A stretch of DNA of 64,000 nucleotides from a bacterium (GCA_016202645.1 JACQOF010000003.1:1-64000), one strand, 5' to 3'; counted from the stretch's first letter, positions 37,853 through 47,050 are shown. The notes: generated by a model from the sequence alone, not told the origin. Program-made: numbers and translations.

Positions 37853-39268
37853 TCAGTCGACGTTCAAACGGCGCGCGGAGTTTCGCATGAACCAGAGGCC
37901 CGCCATCAGCCATGCCGAGAGCATCGCCAGGGACCTCCAAGCCTGGCCGATCGCATGATCGACCCCGAACGATGGATACTCAAACGCCGGCATGGACGCC
38001 CAGAGATCCGGCCCGCCGCGGTAATCCGAGTCCCATTTTTCCTGGCGTTTGGCGTTCCGGAGGACATCATCATTCAAGCGCCGAATAAAAGCGCGGCGAT
38101 ACTGTTCCGCCTTGAAGGCGAAATCCCGATGGACCGACAGATCCGTGCCGGCCAACGCCATGGACGCCAGGCGCAAAGGCTGGAGGGGTGATGCCAGACC
38201 CGTAACCAAGTGCAGATCCCTCTGTCTTTCGAGAATGCCGAAGAGTTCCGAAAATCTCCTGTCAAAAATCTGGTCTCCGTGCCGTTCTCCCTCGATGAGA
38301 CGAATTCCGCTGAAGGACACCGGCAACTCCTCGATCGTCTTGGCCCCGTAGAGCCGGAGTGCGTTTGCCTTGTCCAATTTCATTGAATCCGGCCTCTGGG
38401 TTTCTTTTGAGATCTGATCGGAAAATTCCGCGGCGAGGGGCGTTGGGGAGACCGCCTTGGACAGCGCCACGGCGAATCGCGGCACAAGAACGCAGGCGGC
38501 GAGCCATATTCCCAGCAACGCGAGCAGGGTGTTCCGTGGTTTGGTCATCCTCGCCGAAACTCCCAAAACCACGGCAATCCAGAAAGCGATATAGAACGCG
38601 TAGGCGAGACTGAGCCACCCCAGACGCAGGAGAACGTCCATACGGGTGCCAGGCTCGGCCAGAAACAGGGACGCGGCGATGGCCGCGGTCCAGGGCAGAA
38701 TCGTCCAGACCAGCAACGCGCGAAGGAATCCCATCCATTTCCCCCACGCCAGAATTTCCGGAGAGACTCCCTGACTCAACGCCAATTTCAGCACGCGGCT
38801 CTCCCGTTCGCCAGAGAACGACGCGTAAGAAAGGAAGATAATCAGCAGCGGCGCGATGACCTGCAAAATAAACGCGGGACTCAATTCTCCGAACCTCTGC
38901 ATCACGCCGGCGTCCATGGCCGGGCGGTATTTGAAGTCATTCTGTTTGTGAGCTTCGAGCCACACGGTGGCCCCGACCCAAGGCTCGATGCCGCGGTCAA
39001 AGACGGCCAGGGCCTGCGCGGGCTTGAAGGCGTAGACTCCGTAATGAGCGGCGCTGTGCGGGTTCTTGATACCCTGTTCCAGAAACTGCCGGCGATTGTC
39101 GGCCCATGCCGCGGAGCGTTCCTGGCCCAGCCGGAGGGCATACCGGCCGCCGGCGAAGGCCGACGCGAGGGTCAGGATTAGGAAGACCCACCCCAGAACG
39201 CGGGCGCGCCCGTCTCTTCTTAACGATTCGCCCTCGCGGGCGGCGATGACGCGCAGGATTACCGGCAC
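37853..39268 (-). CDS. ABC-2-type permease, DUF3526 family (b)
   Basis: The 471-aa protein shares the plan of its neighbour: basic N-terminus, helix, outside loop, VIAPLLIIFLSYASFSGERESR, further helices, long outside region with RRAFIRRLNDDV and a closing helix. The GERESR motif at the helix end is typical of this permease group. It starts one base after the ATPase stop. The two permeases probably form a heterodimer on the ATPase dimer. Confidence 0.85.
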   Translation of the reverse strand: MPVILRVIAAREGESLRRDGRARVLGWVFLILTLASAFAGGRYALRLGQERSAAWADNRRQFLEQGIKNPHSAAHYGVYAFKPAQALAVFDRGIEPWVGATVWLEAHKQNDFKYRPAMDAGVMQRFGELSPAFILQVIAPLLIIFLSYASFSGERESRVLKLALSQGVSPEILAWGKWMGFLRALLVWTILPWTAAIAASLFLAEPGTRMDVLLRLGWLSLAYAFYIAFWIAVVLGVSARMTKPRNTLLALLGIWLAACVLVPRFAVALSKAVSPTPLAAEFSDQISKETQRPDSMKLDKANALRLYGAKTIEELPVSFSGIRLIEGERHGDQIFDRRFSELFGILERQRDLHLVTGLASPLQPLRLASMALAGTDLSVHRDFAFKAEQYRRAFIRRLNDDVLRNAKRQEKWDSDYRGGPDLWASMPAFEYPSFGVDHAIGQAWRSLAMLSAWLMAGLWFMRNSARRLNVD

Positions 39269-39269
39269 T

Positions 39270-39971
39270 TCAGTTCGCCATGTGATCGAGATAGATTTTT
39301 TCCAATTCGGAATGCCCGAGTTTCTCGGTATCGAGGACGGTGTTCATCTTTCCCTCCCGCATGATTCCCACGCGGTGTCCGCTTTCCTTGGCCCTGAAGA
39401 GGTCGTGCGTGGCCATCAGGACCGCGATTCCCTGATCGCCGAGTTTCCGGAGCAGGAGGCTAAACTCGTTGCTCGCCTTGGGATCAAGGCCGGATGTGGG
39501 CTCGTCCAACATGAGCGCCCGCGCGCGCTTGCTGAGCGCCAGCGCGATCCCGACTTTCTGACGCATGCCTTTGCTGTACGTGCCGACGGGCCGCCCGTGT
39601 GCCTCGTCCTGCAGTCCCGCGTCCCGCAGAAAAGCGCTTAAGTCACCCGGGGCGTAGTCGAATCCGGCCAAGGCGCTGAAGTATCCAAGATTTTCCGTGC
39701 CGGTCATCGAGGAATAAAAATTCACCTGTTCCGGAATATAGGCGATGAGCCGCCGCGCCTCCAGAGGGTTCTTTGCCACCTCGCGCCCGTCGACGAAGGC
39801 CTGGCCGCCGGTGGGTTCGACAAAATGGAGGAACAGATGGATGGTCGTGGTTTTCCCGGCGCCGTTTGCGCCCAGGAGACAGAACACTTCCCCTTCCTTG
39901 ACCTTGAGATCCAATCCATCCAACGCGAGCACGTCGCCGTACCGTTTTGTTAGGCTTTTAGCTTCGAGCAT
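39270..39971 (-). CDS. ABC transporter ATP-binding protein
   Basis: The 233-aa ATPase has Walker A GANGAGKT (34-41), signature YSKGMRQK (SGGQ variant usual in ABC-2 systems), Walker B ALMLDEPTSGLDP and the switch His in MATHD. It powers the two DUF3526 permeases encoded after it. It begins nine bases after the stop of the receptor gene, so is in the same operon. Confidence 0.95.
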   Translation of the reverse strand: MLEAKSLTKRYGDVLALDGLDLKVKEGEVFCLLGANGAGKTTTIHLFLHFVEPTGGQAFVDGREVAKNPLEARRLIAYIPEQVNFYSSMTGTENLGYFSALAGFDYAPGDLSAFLRDAGLQDEAHGRPVGTYSKGMRQKVGIALALSKRARALMLDEPTSGLDPKASNEFSLLLRKLGDQGIAVLMATHDLFRAKESGHRVGIMREGKMNTVLDTEKLGHSELEKIYLDHMAN

Positions 39972-39980
39972 GCGAATTCC

Positions 39981-41918
39981 TCATTTCTTCCACGTGTAGG
40001 TCAGCCAATGGCTCCGCTGCTGATGGGCAGCCCCGGTGGATTCGACGTTGACTTCATCAAACAGGTTTTCCGTCCGGAAACTCCATTCGCCGGCGCGACC
40101 GCCGAAGGGCCGGTAGTTGAAAATGAGATCGGTGATCGTCGCCTGGGCCAGTTTGTCCGTCGACGTGTTCGAATTCCAGCGTTTCCCGATGAACCGGACG
40201 ACGGAAACCACGTCCAAGGCGTCGCTGATGGCGTAGCGCACCGTGGCGGTGGCTTTCTTGTCCGCGGCTTTGTCAAATTCTCCCTGAACCACCGTTCCCG
40301 TATCCTCAATGTTAGACTGCGTGAACGTCGCGGTGAGCCCGACCGAAAGGCGGCGGGTCAGATCGTAATTTCCCTCTATATCAAACCCTTGGGTCACGGC
40401 CCTGTTCGCGTTCAAATTCGGTCCTGTGGGGTTTCCCGTTGCGAACTGCCGGACGATGAGCTGGTTGTACCGGGTCTTGAAGTACGTGACGTCCCCGCGA
40501 AATTTGTTGTCCGGGGAGGAATACTCAACCCCGACGTCCCATCCCTTTGAGAATTCCGGCTTCAGGCGGGAGTTTCCGGATACGCCCGGGAAAATGAGAT
40601 CAAAAATCGTGGGATCGCGGAATCCGGTTCCAAACGACCCGTGAAACCGCGTCTGCTCGTCGATTGGACGGGAAGCCGACGTCCGGAACGTCCGGGCCAC
40701 CAACTTCGGCAAATAGGCGATTCCGCTGTCCGGCATAATGTGATCTGTCCGGCCTCCGAGGGTCAGCGTCCACCCTTTCCAGTCCACCAAGTCCTGCATG
40801 TACATCGACCGTTTCACGATGGTCTGGGCGTAGGGCGTGGCTCGTTTGACGTCCTTGCCCACGTCGATCTCTCCCGCCCAGCCGAAAGTCAACGTGTGAT
40901 CTTTGACGCGGTAGTTATTCTGGAAATCGATCGTGGACGTATGGTTAATACGGGTGAGGTTGCTGGATCCTTTTGGGTTCCCGAAATCAGTATTTTCCAG
41001 TCTCTCCTCATAGTACCCATACATCATGGAATAATCCCAGCGGTCAGTGACCGCCCGGGAGAGCTTGATTGAGCTTGTGATCTGATCCATGTACGAAAAG
41101 ATTTTCGTGGTGTCGGCGCCGCCGAAGATGTCGAGGCCCGCCACCATGTTCACATAGGAGACGGACGCGTTCAGGTCATGATCGTAGAAAGGCAGGGGGT
41201 AGGAGACCGACGCCGACATGTTCTTGGTCAGGAACAAGTCATTTTCCAGTCCCGAGCTGTCCGTATTCCCGGAATTCCCGGAGGACGAGTAGCCATCGCT
41301 GTTTTCATAGTAAGCGCTCAAGGTATATCTGGCTTCGCCGGCCGATCCCCGGAGCCCCAAGGAAGACCTCCGTGTCCTCCAACTACCCACTTCCATCATG
41401 GCATCCATCGAAGGTTTTACGGTCCCGCGTTTGGTGATGATATTGATCACGCCGGACATTGCGTTGGATCCATAGAGCGTGCTCATGTTTCCGCGGACGA
41501 TTTCAATCCGCTCGATATTCTCGACCGAAAAGGACGGTATCATGGCGTCGCCGCCAAGAGCGCGGCGCCACGGCACGCCGTCGACGAGAGTCAGCACATG
41601 CTTTTGGTTGCCTCCCCGGAGACTAAAATTGGTCTGCGTGCCGGGACTGCCAAACCGGGTGACGTCGACGTACGCCGACCTGCGCAGGACGTCCTGAATC
41701 GACCTCGATTTTTGCATTTCAATATCCTTGGCCGTAATCACCGTCACCGCCGCGCCGACTTTGTCCCTGGACACCGGCACGCGGGACGCTGTAACGACAA
41801 CTTCAGGCAGGCCATAGGCCTCCTCTTCGGGTTCGACTGCCCGACTTGCGGCCGGGAAGAGCACCGCGCACCCCAGCGCCACGAGGGGCGCAATCCATTT
41901 TGCTCTAAAAAAGTTCAT
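39981..41918 (-). CDS. TonB-dependent outer-membrane receptor
   Basis: The 645-aa protein has a signal peptide (APLVALGCAVLFPAASRA), a likely TonB box (LPEVVVTASR), a plug domain with SLRGGNQKHVLTLVDGVPW and YGSNAMSGVINIITKRG, and a 22-strand-type barrel. It takes up a ligand too large for porins. BtuB/haem receptor-like plug sequence fits a tetrapyrrole or metal complex, but the ligand cannot be read from the sequence. I chose ATG 41918, with AAAGGAG upstream and a four-base overlap with tonB; the frame continues to 42140 without signal features. Confidence 0.93.
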   Translation of the reverse strand: MNFFRAKWIAPLVALGCAVLFPAASRAVEPEEEAYGLPEVVVTASRVPVSRDKVGAAVTVITAKDIEMQKSRSIQDVLRRSAYVDVTRFGSPGTQTNFSLRGGNQKHVLTLVDGVPWRRALGGDAMIPSFSVENIERIEIVRGNMSTLYGSNAMSGVINIITKRGTVKPSMDAMMEVGSWRTRRSSLGLRGSAGEARYTLSAYYENSDGYSSSGNSGNTDSSGLENDLFLTKNMSASVSYPLPFYDHDLNASVSYVNMVAGLDIFGGADTTKIFSYMDQITSSIKLSRAVTDRWDYSMMYGYYEERLENTDFGNPKGSSNLTRINHTSTIDFQNNYRVKDHTLTFGWAGEIDVGKDVKRATPYAQTIVKRSMYMQDLVDWKGWTLTLGGRTDHIMPDSGIAYLPKLVARTFRTSASRPIDEQTRFHGSFGTGFRDPTIFDLIFPGVSGNSRLKPEFSKGWDVGVEYSSPDNKFRGDVTYFKTRYNQLIVRQFATGNPTGPNLNANRAVTQGFDIEGNYDLTRRLSVGLTATFTQSNIEDTGTVVQGEFDKAADKKATATVRYAISDALDVVSVVRFIGKRWNSNTSTDKLAQATITDLIFNYRPFGGRAGEWSFRTENLFDEVNVESTGAAHQQRSHWLTYTWKK

Positions 41919-42697
41919 TCGACGTTCACTCCTTTGTTCAAACTGAATCGGATGGGTACCAAGCATTCGCTGGTTATCTCGACCGGCCCTCTCCGGGCCG
42001 GGATAAATTTCCATTGTTTCACGGCGCGCTGCGCCGCGAGGTCCAAAATCCGGTAACCGCTGCTGACATCGACGGTCACAGCCATCGCCTCTCCTTTTTC
42101 CGAAACCGCAACCCGCAAGATCACCCGGCCCTCGTACCATGACCGCTGGGCGGCCAGGGGGTACTCGGGTTTGGGATTGTTCAAATAGGCGGGCGCGGAC
42201 GAAACGTGTATTTCTTGGGCCTCACTCAACTGCATCCCCGTTGCCGGCGCCGGATCCGATACGGCCGTCGGCGCATCTTCGGTCATTTTTTCCTGGACGG
42301 GTTCCGTCGCCGGTTCCCGGATCGGTTCCTGCACAGGTTCCGGGGGGATTTGTTCGACTTCCATCACCAACATTGCCGGGACTTCCGGGACCGGCGGTTC
42401 GGCCGGCGGGATTTCCACCGGGTTGACGGCCTCCTCCACGACGGCCGGAAGAGGCTCCGGCCTGGGTTTGGGAACGGGCTTTTTCCGCGGGAGCACAACC
42501 GGCGTGGCGACAAGTTGGAGGGACATGCGTCCAACGGCGCTTTCCATCGGAATTTGGACAGGTGAAAACGGCCAGAACCAGAACAACAAAAAGGCGTGGA
42601 ACCCCGCGGAGATCACCGTCGCCGTCCACATGGCGCCGGGCGGCTGATACAAAGGGACGGCGCGGCCGCGTCCGTTGGCATGCAGAACTTCGATCAT
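41915..42697 (-). CDS. tonB: TonB energy-transducing protein
   Basis: The 260-aa protein has an N-terminal cytoplasmic tail, one helix (TATVISAGFHAFLLFWFW, with the conserved His), a long Pro/Glu periplasmic spacer, and a C-terminal TonB domain with NPKPEYPLAAQRSWYEGRV and SSGYRILDLAAQRAVKQWKF. It couples the proton gradient through ExbB/ExbD to the receptor. Located between exbD (one-base gap) and the receptor (overlap), it is dedicated to this system. Confidence 0.95.
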   Translation of the reverse strand: MIEVLHANGRGRAVPLYQPPGAMWTATVISAGFHAFLLFWFWPFSPVQIPMESAVGRMSLQLVATPVVLPRKKPVPKPRPEPLPAVVEEAVNPVEIPPAEPPVPEVPAMLVMEVEQIPPEPVQEPIREPATEPVQEKMTEDAPTAVSDPAPATGMQLSEAQEIHVSSAPAYLNNPKPEYPLAAQRSWYEGRVILRVAVSEKGEAMAVTVDVSSGYRILDLAAQRAVKQWKFIPARRGPVEITSECLVPIRFSLNKGVNVE

Positions 42698-42698
42698 G

Positions 42699-43124
42699 TC
42701 AGCGTTTCACCGTCGTTTCCAGGGAAATGCGGACCAGCCCCGCCGTCCGGCAGGCGTCCAGAACTTCAATGACAATCCCGTAGTCCGCCGCCCGGTCGGC
42801 GTCAACGTAGACTTCCTCCGTATTCGGCTCGGCCGACCGATAAGCGGTGATGCGCCGCAGGAGGTCATTTTTGTCGACCCGGACCCGGTTCATATAAATT
42901 TCCCCGGCGGACGTGACCGTAAACGTCAGGAGGTCCTTTTTTTCCTTGATGGACGTCAGAGCCTGCGGCAGTTCCACTTTGATCCCGCGGTGGACCGTCA
43001 TCGTGAGCATGCTGTAGATCAGCACCGTCAGAATCAGAAAGATGGTGTCGATCATCGGGATCATGTCGATGCGCGCTTCGCGGGCCTCCAAGTGCGCTCC
43101 AAAGAACCTCCGCCGGATTTTCAC
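42699..43124 (-). CDS. exbD: ExbD-type energy-transducing protein
   Basis: The 141-aa protein has a short basic N-terminus, one helix starting with the essential Asp (MIPMIDTIFLILTVLIYS) and a periplasmic domain with YVDADRAADYGIVIEVLDACRTAG. It forms the proton path with ExbB. The stop of exbB overlaps its start by four bases. Confidence 0.95.
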   Translation of the reverse strand: MKIRRRFFGAHLEAREARIDMIPMIDTIFLILTVLIYSMLTMTVHRGIKVELPQALTSIKEKKDLLTFTVTSAGEIYMNRVRVDKNDLLRRITAYRSAEPNTEEVYVDADRAADYGIVIEVLDACRTAGLVRISLETTVKR

Positions 43125-43759
43125 GCCGCTTCCGTCTTTCCAATGCGGGTTCGATTCTCCTCCGACTCATGGATGGCGATTTCCATGTTCGACAAGGCGG
43201 ATTCCATGCGGTGCCGGGCGCGCGTAACCTGGGACTGAAAGAAGTTGTAGAAGATGAGGGTTGGCATGGCGATGGCAAGGCCGAAAACAGTCGTGATGAG
43301 GGCCTGGGAAACGCCCGACGCCACCTGGCTGACGTTGTCGACGTTGCCGCCGAGGGCGTCGAAGGCGAAAACGATTCCGACAACGGTGCCGAATATTCCC
43401 AGGAGCGGCGAGAGGGAGATGATGGTTTCGAAGACCGTCAAATATTTTTTCATGAGGATATACCGTTCCGAGGACGCCTGATCGAGCGCCACAAAGAGGC
43501 TCGTGTGCGGCCCGCCGGCCCGGAGGCCTTCGTGGAACATGGAAAGCACGTAGTCCCTCCCCCCGGCACAGACCTTGAGCGCCTCCTCCCGCCGGCCGTC
43601 TCCGACCAGTTGGAGCGCGCGGCTGACCGCATCGGGCTGTTCCCGGCGCCAGATGCGGATCCAGAACCAGATCCGTTCCAGGGCGAAGGCCAGCGACAGG
43701 AGCGAACACATGAGCAGGGGCCACATCACCGGCCCCCCTCTTTGGAAATACTCGATCAT
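43121..43759 (-). CDS. exbB: ExbB-type proton channel protein
   Basis: The 212-aa protein has three helices, with the family core LSPLLGIFGTVVGIVFAF and ALITTVFGLAIAMPTLIFYNFF. The frame is open to 43810, but the promoter -10 at 43795-43800 means that transcription starts near 43788, so I use ATG 43759, which has AAAGG nine bases upstream and begins MIEYFQRGGPVMWPLL as in the family. It is first in the 12-gene uptake operon. Confidence 0.94.
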   Translation of the reverse strand: MIEYFQRGGPVMWPLLMCSLLSLAFALERIWFWIRIWRREQPDAVSRALQLVGDGRREEALKVCAGGRDYVLSMFHEGLRAGGPHTSLFVALDQASSERYILMKKYLTVFETIISLSPLLGIFGTVVGIVFAFDALGGNVDNVSQVASGVSQALITTVFGLAIAMPTLIFYNFFQSQVTRARHRMESALSNMEIAIHESEENRTRIGKTEAA

Positions 43760-43788
43760 CCTCTTCCGCCTTTCGTCAAACAGTAAAT

Positions 43789-43844
43789 TGCAATATACTC
43801 GCATTTTCATCGCCCGGTGTCAACTAAAATGCGAGTTCTTTGCA
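43789..43844 (-). promoter_or_regulatory. Promoter of the uptake operon with overlapping inverted-repeat operator
   Basis: On the minus strand: TTGACA (43823-43818), 17-bp spacer ending in TGC (extended -10), GAGTAT (43800-43795). Arms ACTCGCATTTT (43797-43807) and AAAATGCGAGT (43826-43836) are perfectly inverted, and the symmetry extends to TGCAA/TTGCA at 43789 and 43840 with three mismatches between. One arm abuts the -35 and the other covers the -10, as a repressor site would. It does not match Fur or Zur consensus or a cobalamin riboswitch. No gene is seen in the 195-bp gap 43760-43954. Confidence 0.72.
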
Positions 43845-43954
43845 AGAGCCGCAATCTCGCAATAATATCGGCGCCCGGATAGGCTTCGAATTGGGGTTGG
43901 TGGGTTATTTGCGGGTGTATTTGGAGACGTCGCCGACCATTTTGGCGGTCTGCG

Positions 43955-44758
43955 CTACACCAGCAGGGCGAGTCCCAAGGCGGCGCAGTAGAGGGCGAAG
44001 TAGTGGAATTTGGCGGACTGAAGGATTTTGAGCAGGACCCGGATGGCCAGGACGCCGACCGCGCCCGCCACCGCCGCGGAACCCGCGTAGAGCGCGAGAT
44101 TCACGCCCGATCCGAGTTCCCCGGCGATGTCGCGGGCCTCCAGGAGTGTCGCTCCGAGGATGGCCGGGATGAAGAGCAGGAAAGAAAACCTTGCTGCCAA
44201 GTCCGGGCGGAGGCCGAGGATCAGCGCGGCGGAAATCGTCGCGCCCGACCGGGACACGCCTGGAAAGATTGCAGCGCCTTGTAGAAGGCCGATGAATACC
44301 GCATCCCAAATTCCCATTTGAGCGAGGGACCGGTCCCGGGTTTTCCGAAAGACCGTCGCACCCATGATGAGTCCTCCCGCTAGAAATCCGAAGGCCACCG
44401 CGCGCAGGTCGGAAAACGCCGCTTCGACCGCCGATTTCAAACCGAAGCCGATTGCCGCCGTGGGGACGCAGGCGATCAGGATGAGCAGAAGCAATTTTCC
44501 CGGCGAGTCGGAGCGCCAGTCCGCTTTCAGCCACCGGCCGGGGTGGACCAGTTCGCCGGCCATGTCCGCAACGTCCCGCCGGTAGACCGCGAGAACCGCA
44601 ACCAGCGTTCCGAGATGGAGAACGATGTCGAACGCGAGAGGCGGGTTGGAGAATCCGAGCCACACCTGCGCGACGGCCAGGTGCCCGGATGAACTCACGG
44701 GCAGGAATTCGGTGACGCCCTGGATGACAGCCAGGACCAAGGCGATCCAGAGTGTCAT
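43955..44758 (-). CDS. uppP: Undecaprenyl-diphosphate phosphatase
   Basis: The 267-aa, eight-helix membrane enzyme has the catalytic motifs GVTEFLPVSSSGHL and PGVSRSGATI. It regenerates the undecaprenyl phosphate carrier for peptidoglycan and polysaccharide synthesis; overproduction confers bacitracin resistance in other bacteria. Length and motifs are normal. It starts 16 bp after the methyltransferase stop and ends the transcript before the exbB control region. Confidence 0.97.
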   Translation of the reverse strand: MTLWIALVLAVIQGVTEFLPVSSSGHLAVAQVWLGFSNPPLAFDIVLHLGTLVAVLAVYRRDVADMAGELVHPGRWLKADWRSDSPGKLLLLILIACVPTAAIGFGLKSAVEAAFSDLRAVAFGFLAGGLIMGATVFRKTRDRSLAQMGIWDAVFIGLLQGAAIFPGVSRSGATISAALILGLRPDLAARFSFLLFIPAILGATLLEARDIAGELGSGVNLALYAGSAAVAGAVGVLAIRVLLKILQSAKFHYFALYCAALGLALLV

Positions 44759-44774
44759 GAGATTTGGATCATCC

Positions 44775-45431
44775 TCAGGATGTCTTGAGACTCACGGCAA
44801 CGCCATCCCGGACCGGGACGATGGTCGTGACGAATCGCTTGTCGGCCAGAATCAGGTCGGTGTATCGTTTGACGCCCAGGGTACTCTTCTCCGTGTTCTT
44901 CATGTCGATGACCCTTCCGTCCCAGAGGAGATTGTCCACGATAACCAGCGCGCCCGGGTTGAGACGGTCTTTGAAGGCTTCATATCCCGCCGGGTATTGC
45001 TCCTTGTCGATGTCCATGAAGAGGATGTCCGGCGTCACGCCGCTTTTTTTGAAAGCCTCGACCGCATCGCCTTCGTGAAACCGGACCCGGTCGATCACGC
45101 CCGCGCACGTCAGGTACTCCCGAGCTTTGGTTCTGTTTTCTCCGGAAAGGTCGGTGTGATGGACCACGCCTTCCGGCCCCATCGCCCGCGCAAACCAGAG
45201 GGTCGAATACCCGTACCCGGATCCGAGTTCAAAGACCGTTTTGGCCCTGGACAAAAGCGTGAGCACCTGCAGGAGCCGCCCGACCTGTGGTCCGACGATC
45301 GGAAAATCCTTTTCGATCCCGACCGCCTCCATTTCAAGCAGCACCTCGTCGTCCTTCGAGACCGCAAGCTGTGTCAGGTACGCGTCAATGTAGGGGTTGA
45401 TGATGTCCATCCGGATCATCCCATCGGCCAT
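44775..45431 (-). CDS. SAM-dependent O-methyltransferase (COMT/Methyltransf_3 family)
   Basis: The 218-aa protein has the SAM-binding FELGSGYGYSTLW, the acidic MDIDKEQYP with DNLLWDG metal site residues, and the family length. Members methylate catechol-type or related small-molecule hydroxyls with Mg; many bacterial ones have no known substrate. It lies upstream of uppP, on the same strand, and is divergent from the FG-GAP gene. Start may be ATG 45431 or an in-frame ATG at 45419 or 45410. Confidence 0.9.
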   Translation of the reverse strand: MADGMIRMDIINPYIDAYLTQLAVSKDDEVLLEMEAVGIEKDFPIVGPQVGRLLQVLTLLSRAKTVFELGSGYGYSTLWFARAMGPEGVVHHTDLSGENRTKAREYLTCAGVIDRVRFHEGDAVEAFKKSGVTPDILFMDIDKEQYPAGYEAFKDRLNPGALVIVDNLLWDGRVIDMKNTEKSTLGVKRYTDLILADKRFVTTIVPVRDGVAVSLKTS

Positions 45432-45483
45432 GGGCTATTGCCTTAGCAGGAAACCGTTCAAAATTCCATCATAACCCCGGATT

Positions 45484-45511
45484 TTGAAAGTTCATCAACC
45501 TTTGGTATAGT
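45484..45511 (+). promoter_or_regulatory. Sigma70-like promoter giving a leaderless mRNA
   Basis: TTGAAA (45484-45489), 16-bp spacer, TATAGT (45506-45511). The predicted start, 45518, is the A of the ATG of the FG-GAP gene. Confidence 0.78.
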
Positions 45512-45517
45512 GCGGGC

Positions 45518-47047
45518 ATGCGGGTTGCAGGGGGGTTTTCGGCGCTGTGCCTCTCCATATTATATATAGGCCTTCCGGGGGCCTCGGACGCCTCCCAGTT
45601 CAGGTTGGTGAATGAGGAACTCGGGATTGTGGATCACCACATGGGGATGAGTGTGACGTGGGGCGACTACGACGGGAACGGGTACCCGGAATTCTTCATC
45701 AACGGATACCGCCGCCATCCCGAGATTCTCTACCGGAACCTTGGGCCTGACGGGTTCCGCCGCGCCGACACCGAGGCGGGGGTGTTCGGGTGGAAGGACA
45801 GAAACAGGGCGCCTGAATCGGGGTTCGGATCGGGCTGGGCCGACTACGACAACGACGGAGACTTGGATCTTCTGGTGGTCAACACGGACGGCCAGGTCAG
45901 TTTCCTGTACCGTAGTGACGGTCCGAACGAATCCGGCATGATGACGTTCAAGGACGTTGCCGCCGCTTCGGGCTTTGGCGCTCCAAGCAACGCCGTCGGC
46001 TGTGCGTGGGCCGATTACGACGGCGACGGATACTTGGACGTTTTCCTCAGCAACGGCGCGGGCCTGCCGGATCTCCTCTACCGCAATCTCGGCAACGGGA
46101 CTTTTCAAAACGTTTCCAAACGTGCCGGCATCGCCGACACCGCGAGCGGCGCGGGCGTGGCCTGGGGCGACTACGACAACGACGGCGATCTGGATCTTTT
46201 CGTGAATAATTCCTCCACCCATCCCAAATTTCTCTACCGCAACAACGGCAACGGCACGTTCACAGACGTCGCTTTCGAAGCGGGCGTTGCCCAGCCTTCC
46301 GACGGCCAGGGCTGTGCCTGGTCCGACCACGACAATGACGGCGATCTCGACCTCTACGTCTCCAACTACGGCGGGGCCCAGGATTTTTTCTACAGGAACA
46401 ACGGCGACGGAATGTTCACCCAGACCGCCGAAAAGGTGGGGCTGAAAAGTTCCGCCAAAAGCCGCGGCGCCGCGTGGGGTGACATCGACAACGACGGAGA
46501 TTTTGATCTTCTGGTCGGCGTCGACTGGGGCATGGCCGACATGCTCTTCGTGAATTACGACGGCGGAAAGTTCGTCGACCTCGGCGTCCCGCTCGGCATG
46601 GTCGGCGGATGGACCATCAGCACGAGTTTTGCGGACTATGATATGGATGGCCGCATGGACATTTATGTGTCGACCCAGGTGAGTCACGTCGATTTGATCT
46701 ACCACAACGAGGACACCCGGGGACTGAACTGGATCAAGGTCAATCCCCTGACGGCCGGGCCGCGGGATCTGCCGAAGGAACAGAAGACGGACCCGCCGAT
46801 GCGGCTGGCGATCGGCGCGTGGGTGGAAGTGGACATGGACGGCGGCGCGGACTTCGCCAAAGGCCCCGGCCGATACGCCGCTCAGATCGTCGGCGCGGGC
46901 GACGGGTATGCTTCGAATGCCCTCCCGGTTCATTTCGGGGTTCGCCGCGCCAAAACGGTGGATGTGCGCGTGCGGTACCCGACGGGTCAAGTCATCACGC
47001 AAAAAAATATCCCGGTGAATCAGGTCCTGGTCGTCAAGGATCGTTAG
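45518..47047 (+). CDS. Secreted FG-GAP/VCBS-repeat protein with ASPIC/UnbV C-terminus
   Basis: The 509-aa protein has a signal peptide (LCLSILYIGLPGASDA) and about seven FG-GAP-type repeats, each with a calcium-loop motif such as WADYDNDGDLDLLV or WGDYDGNGYPEFF, which should fold into a beta-propeller. An ASPIC/UnbV-type end follows (about 400-509: IGAWVEVDM, GAGDGYASNALPVHFGV). Such proteins are exported and bind calcium; roles are mostly unknown, possibly adhesion or glycan binding. hemB starts three bases after the stop, so the two are co-transcribed. Confidence 0.9.
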   Translation: MRVAGGFSALCLSILYIGLPGASDASQFRLVNEELGIVDHHMGMSVTWGDYDGNGYPEFFINGYRRHPEILYRNLGPDGFRRADTEAGVFGWKDRNRAPESGFGSGWADYDNDGDLDLLVVNTDGQVSFLYRSDGPNESGMMTFKDVAAASGFGAPSNAVGCAWADYDGDGYLDVFLSNGAGLPDLLYRNLGNGTFQNVSKRAGIADTASGAGVAWGDYDNDGDLDLFVNNSSTHPKFLYRNNGNGTFTDVAFEAGVAQPSDGQGCAWSDHDNDGDLDLYVSNYGGAQDFFYRNNGDGMFTQTAEKVGLKSSAKSRGAAWGDIDNDGDFDLLVGVDWGMADMLFVNYDGGKFVDLGVPLGMVGGWTISTSFADYDMDGRMDIYVSTQVSHVDLIYHNEDTRGLNWIKVNPLTAGPRDLPKEQKTDPPMRLAIGAWVEVDMDGGADFAKGPGRYAAQIVGAGDGYASNALPVHFGVRRAKTVDVRVRYPTGQVITQKNIPVNQVLVVKDR

Positions 47048-47050
47048 CCC

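Noticed and set aside
43760-43954. Cobalamin riboswitch before the uptake operon
   Set aside because: No B12-box-like sequence or conserved core was seen; the structure present is a DNA inverted repeat over the promoter.
43905-44663. Alternative frame over uppP ending in a plausible-looking tail
   Set aside because: Only the last 20 or so residues fall outside uppP; uppP has full-length family motifs.
45560-47002. 480-aa open frame opposite the FG-GAP gene
   Set aside because: Its regular Val/His/Ile pattern is the complement of the Asp/Asn-rich repeats of the real gene.
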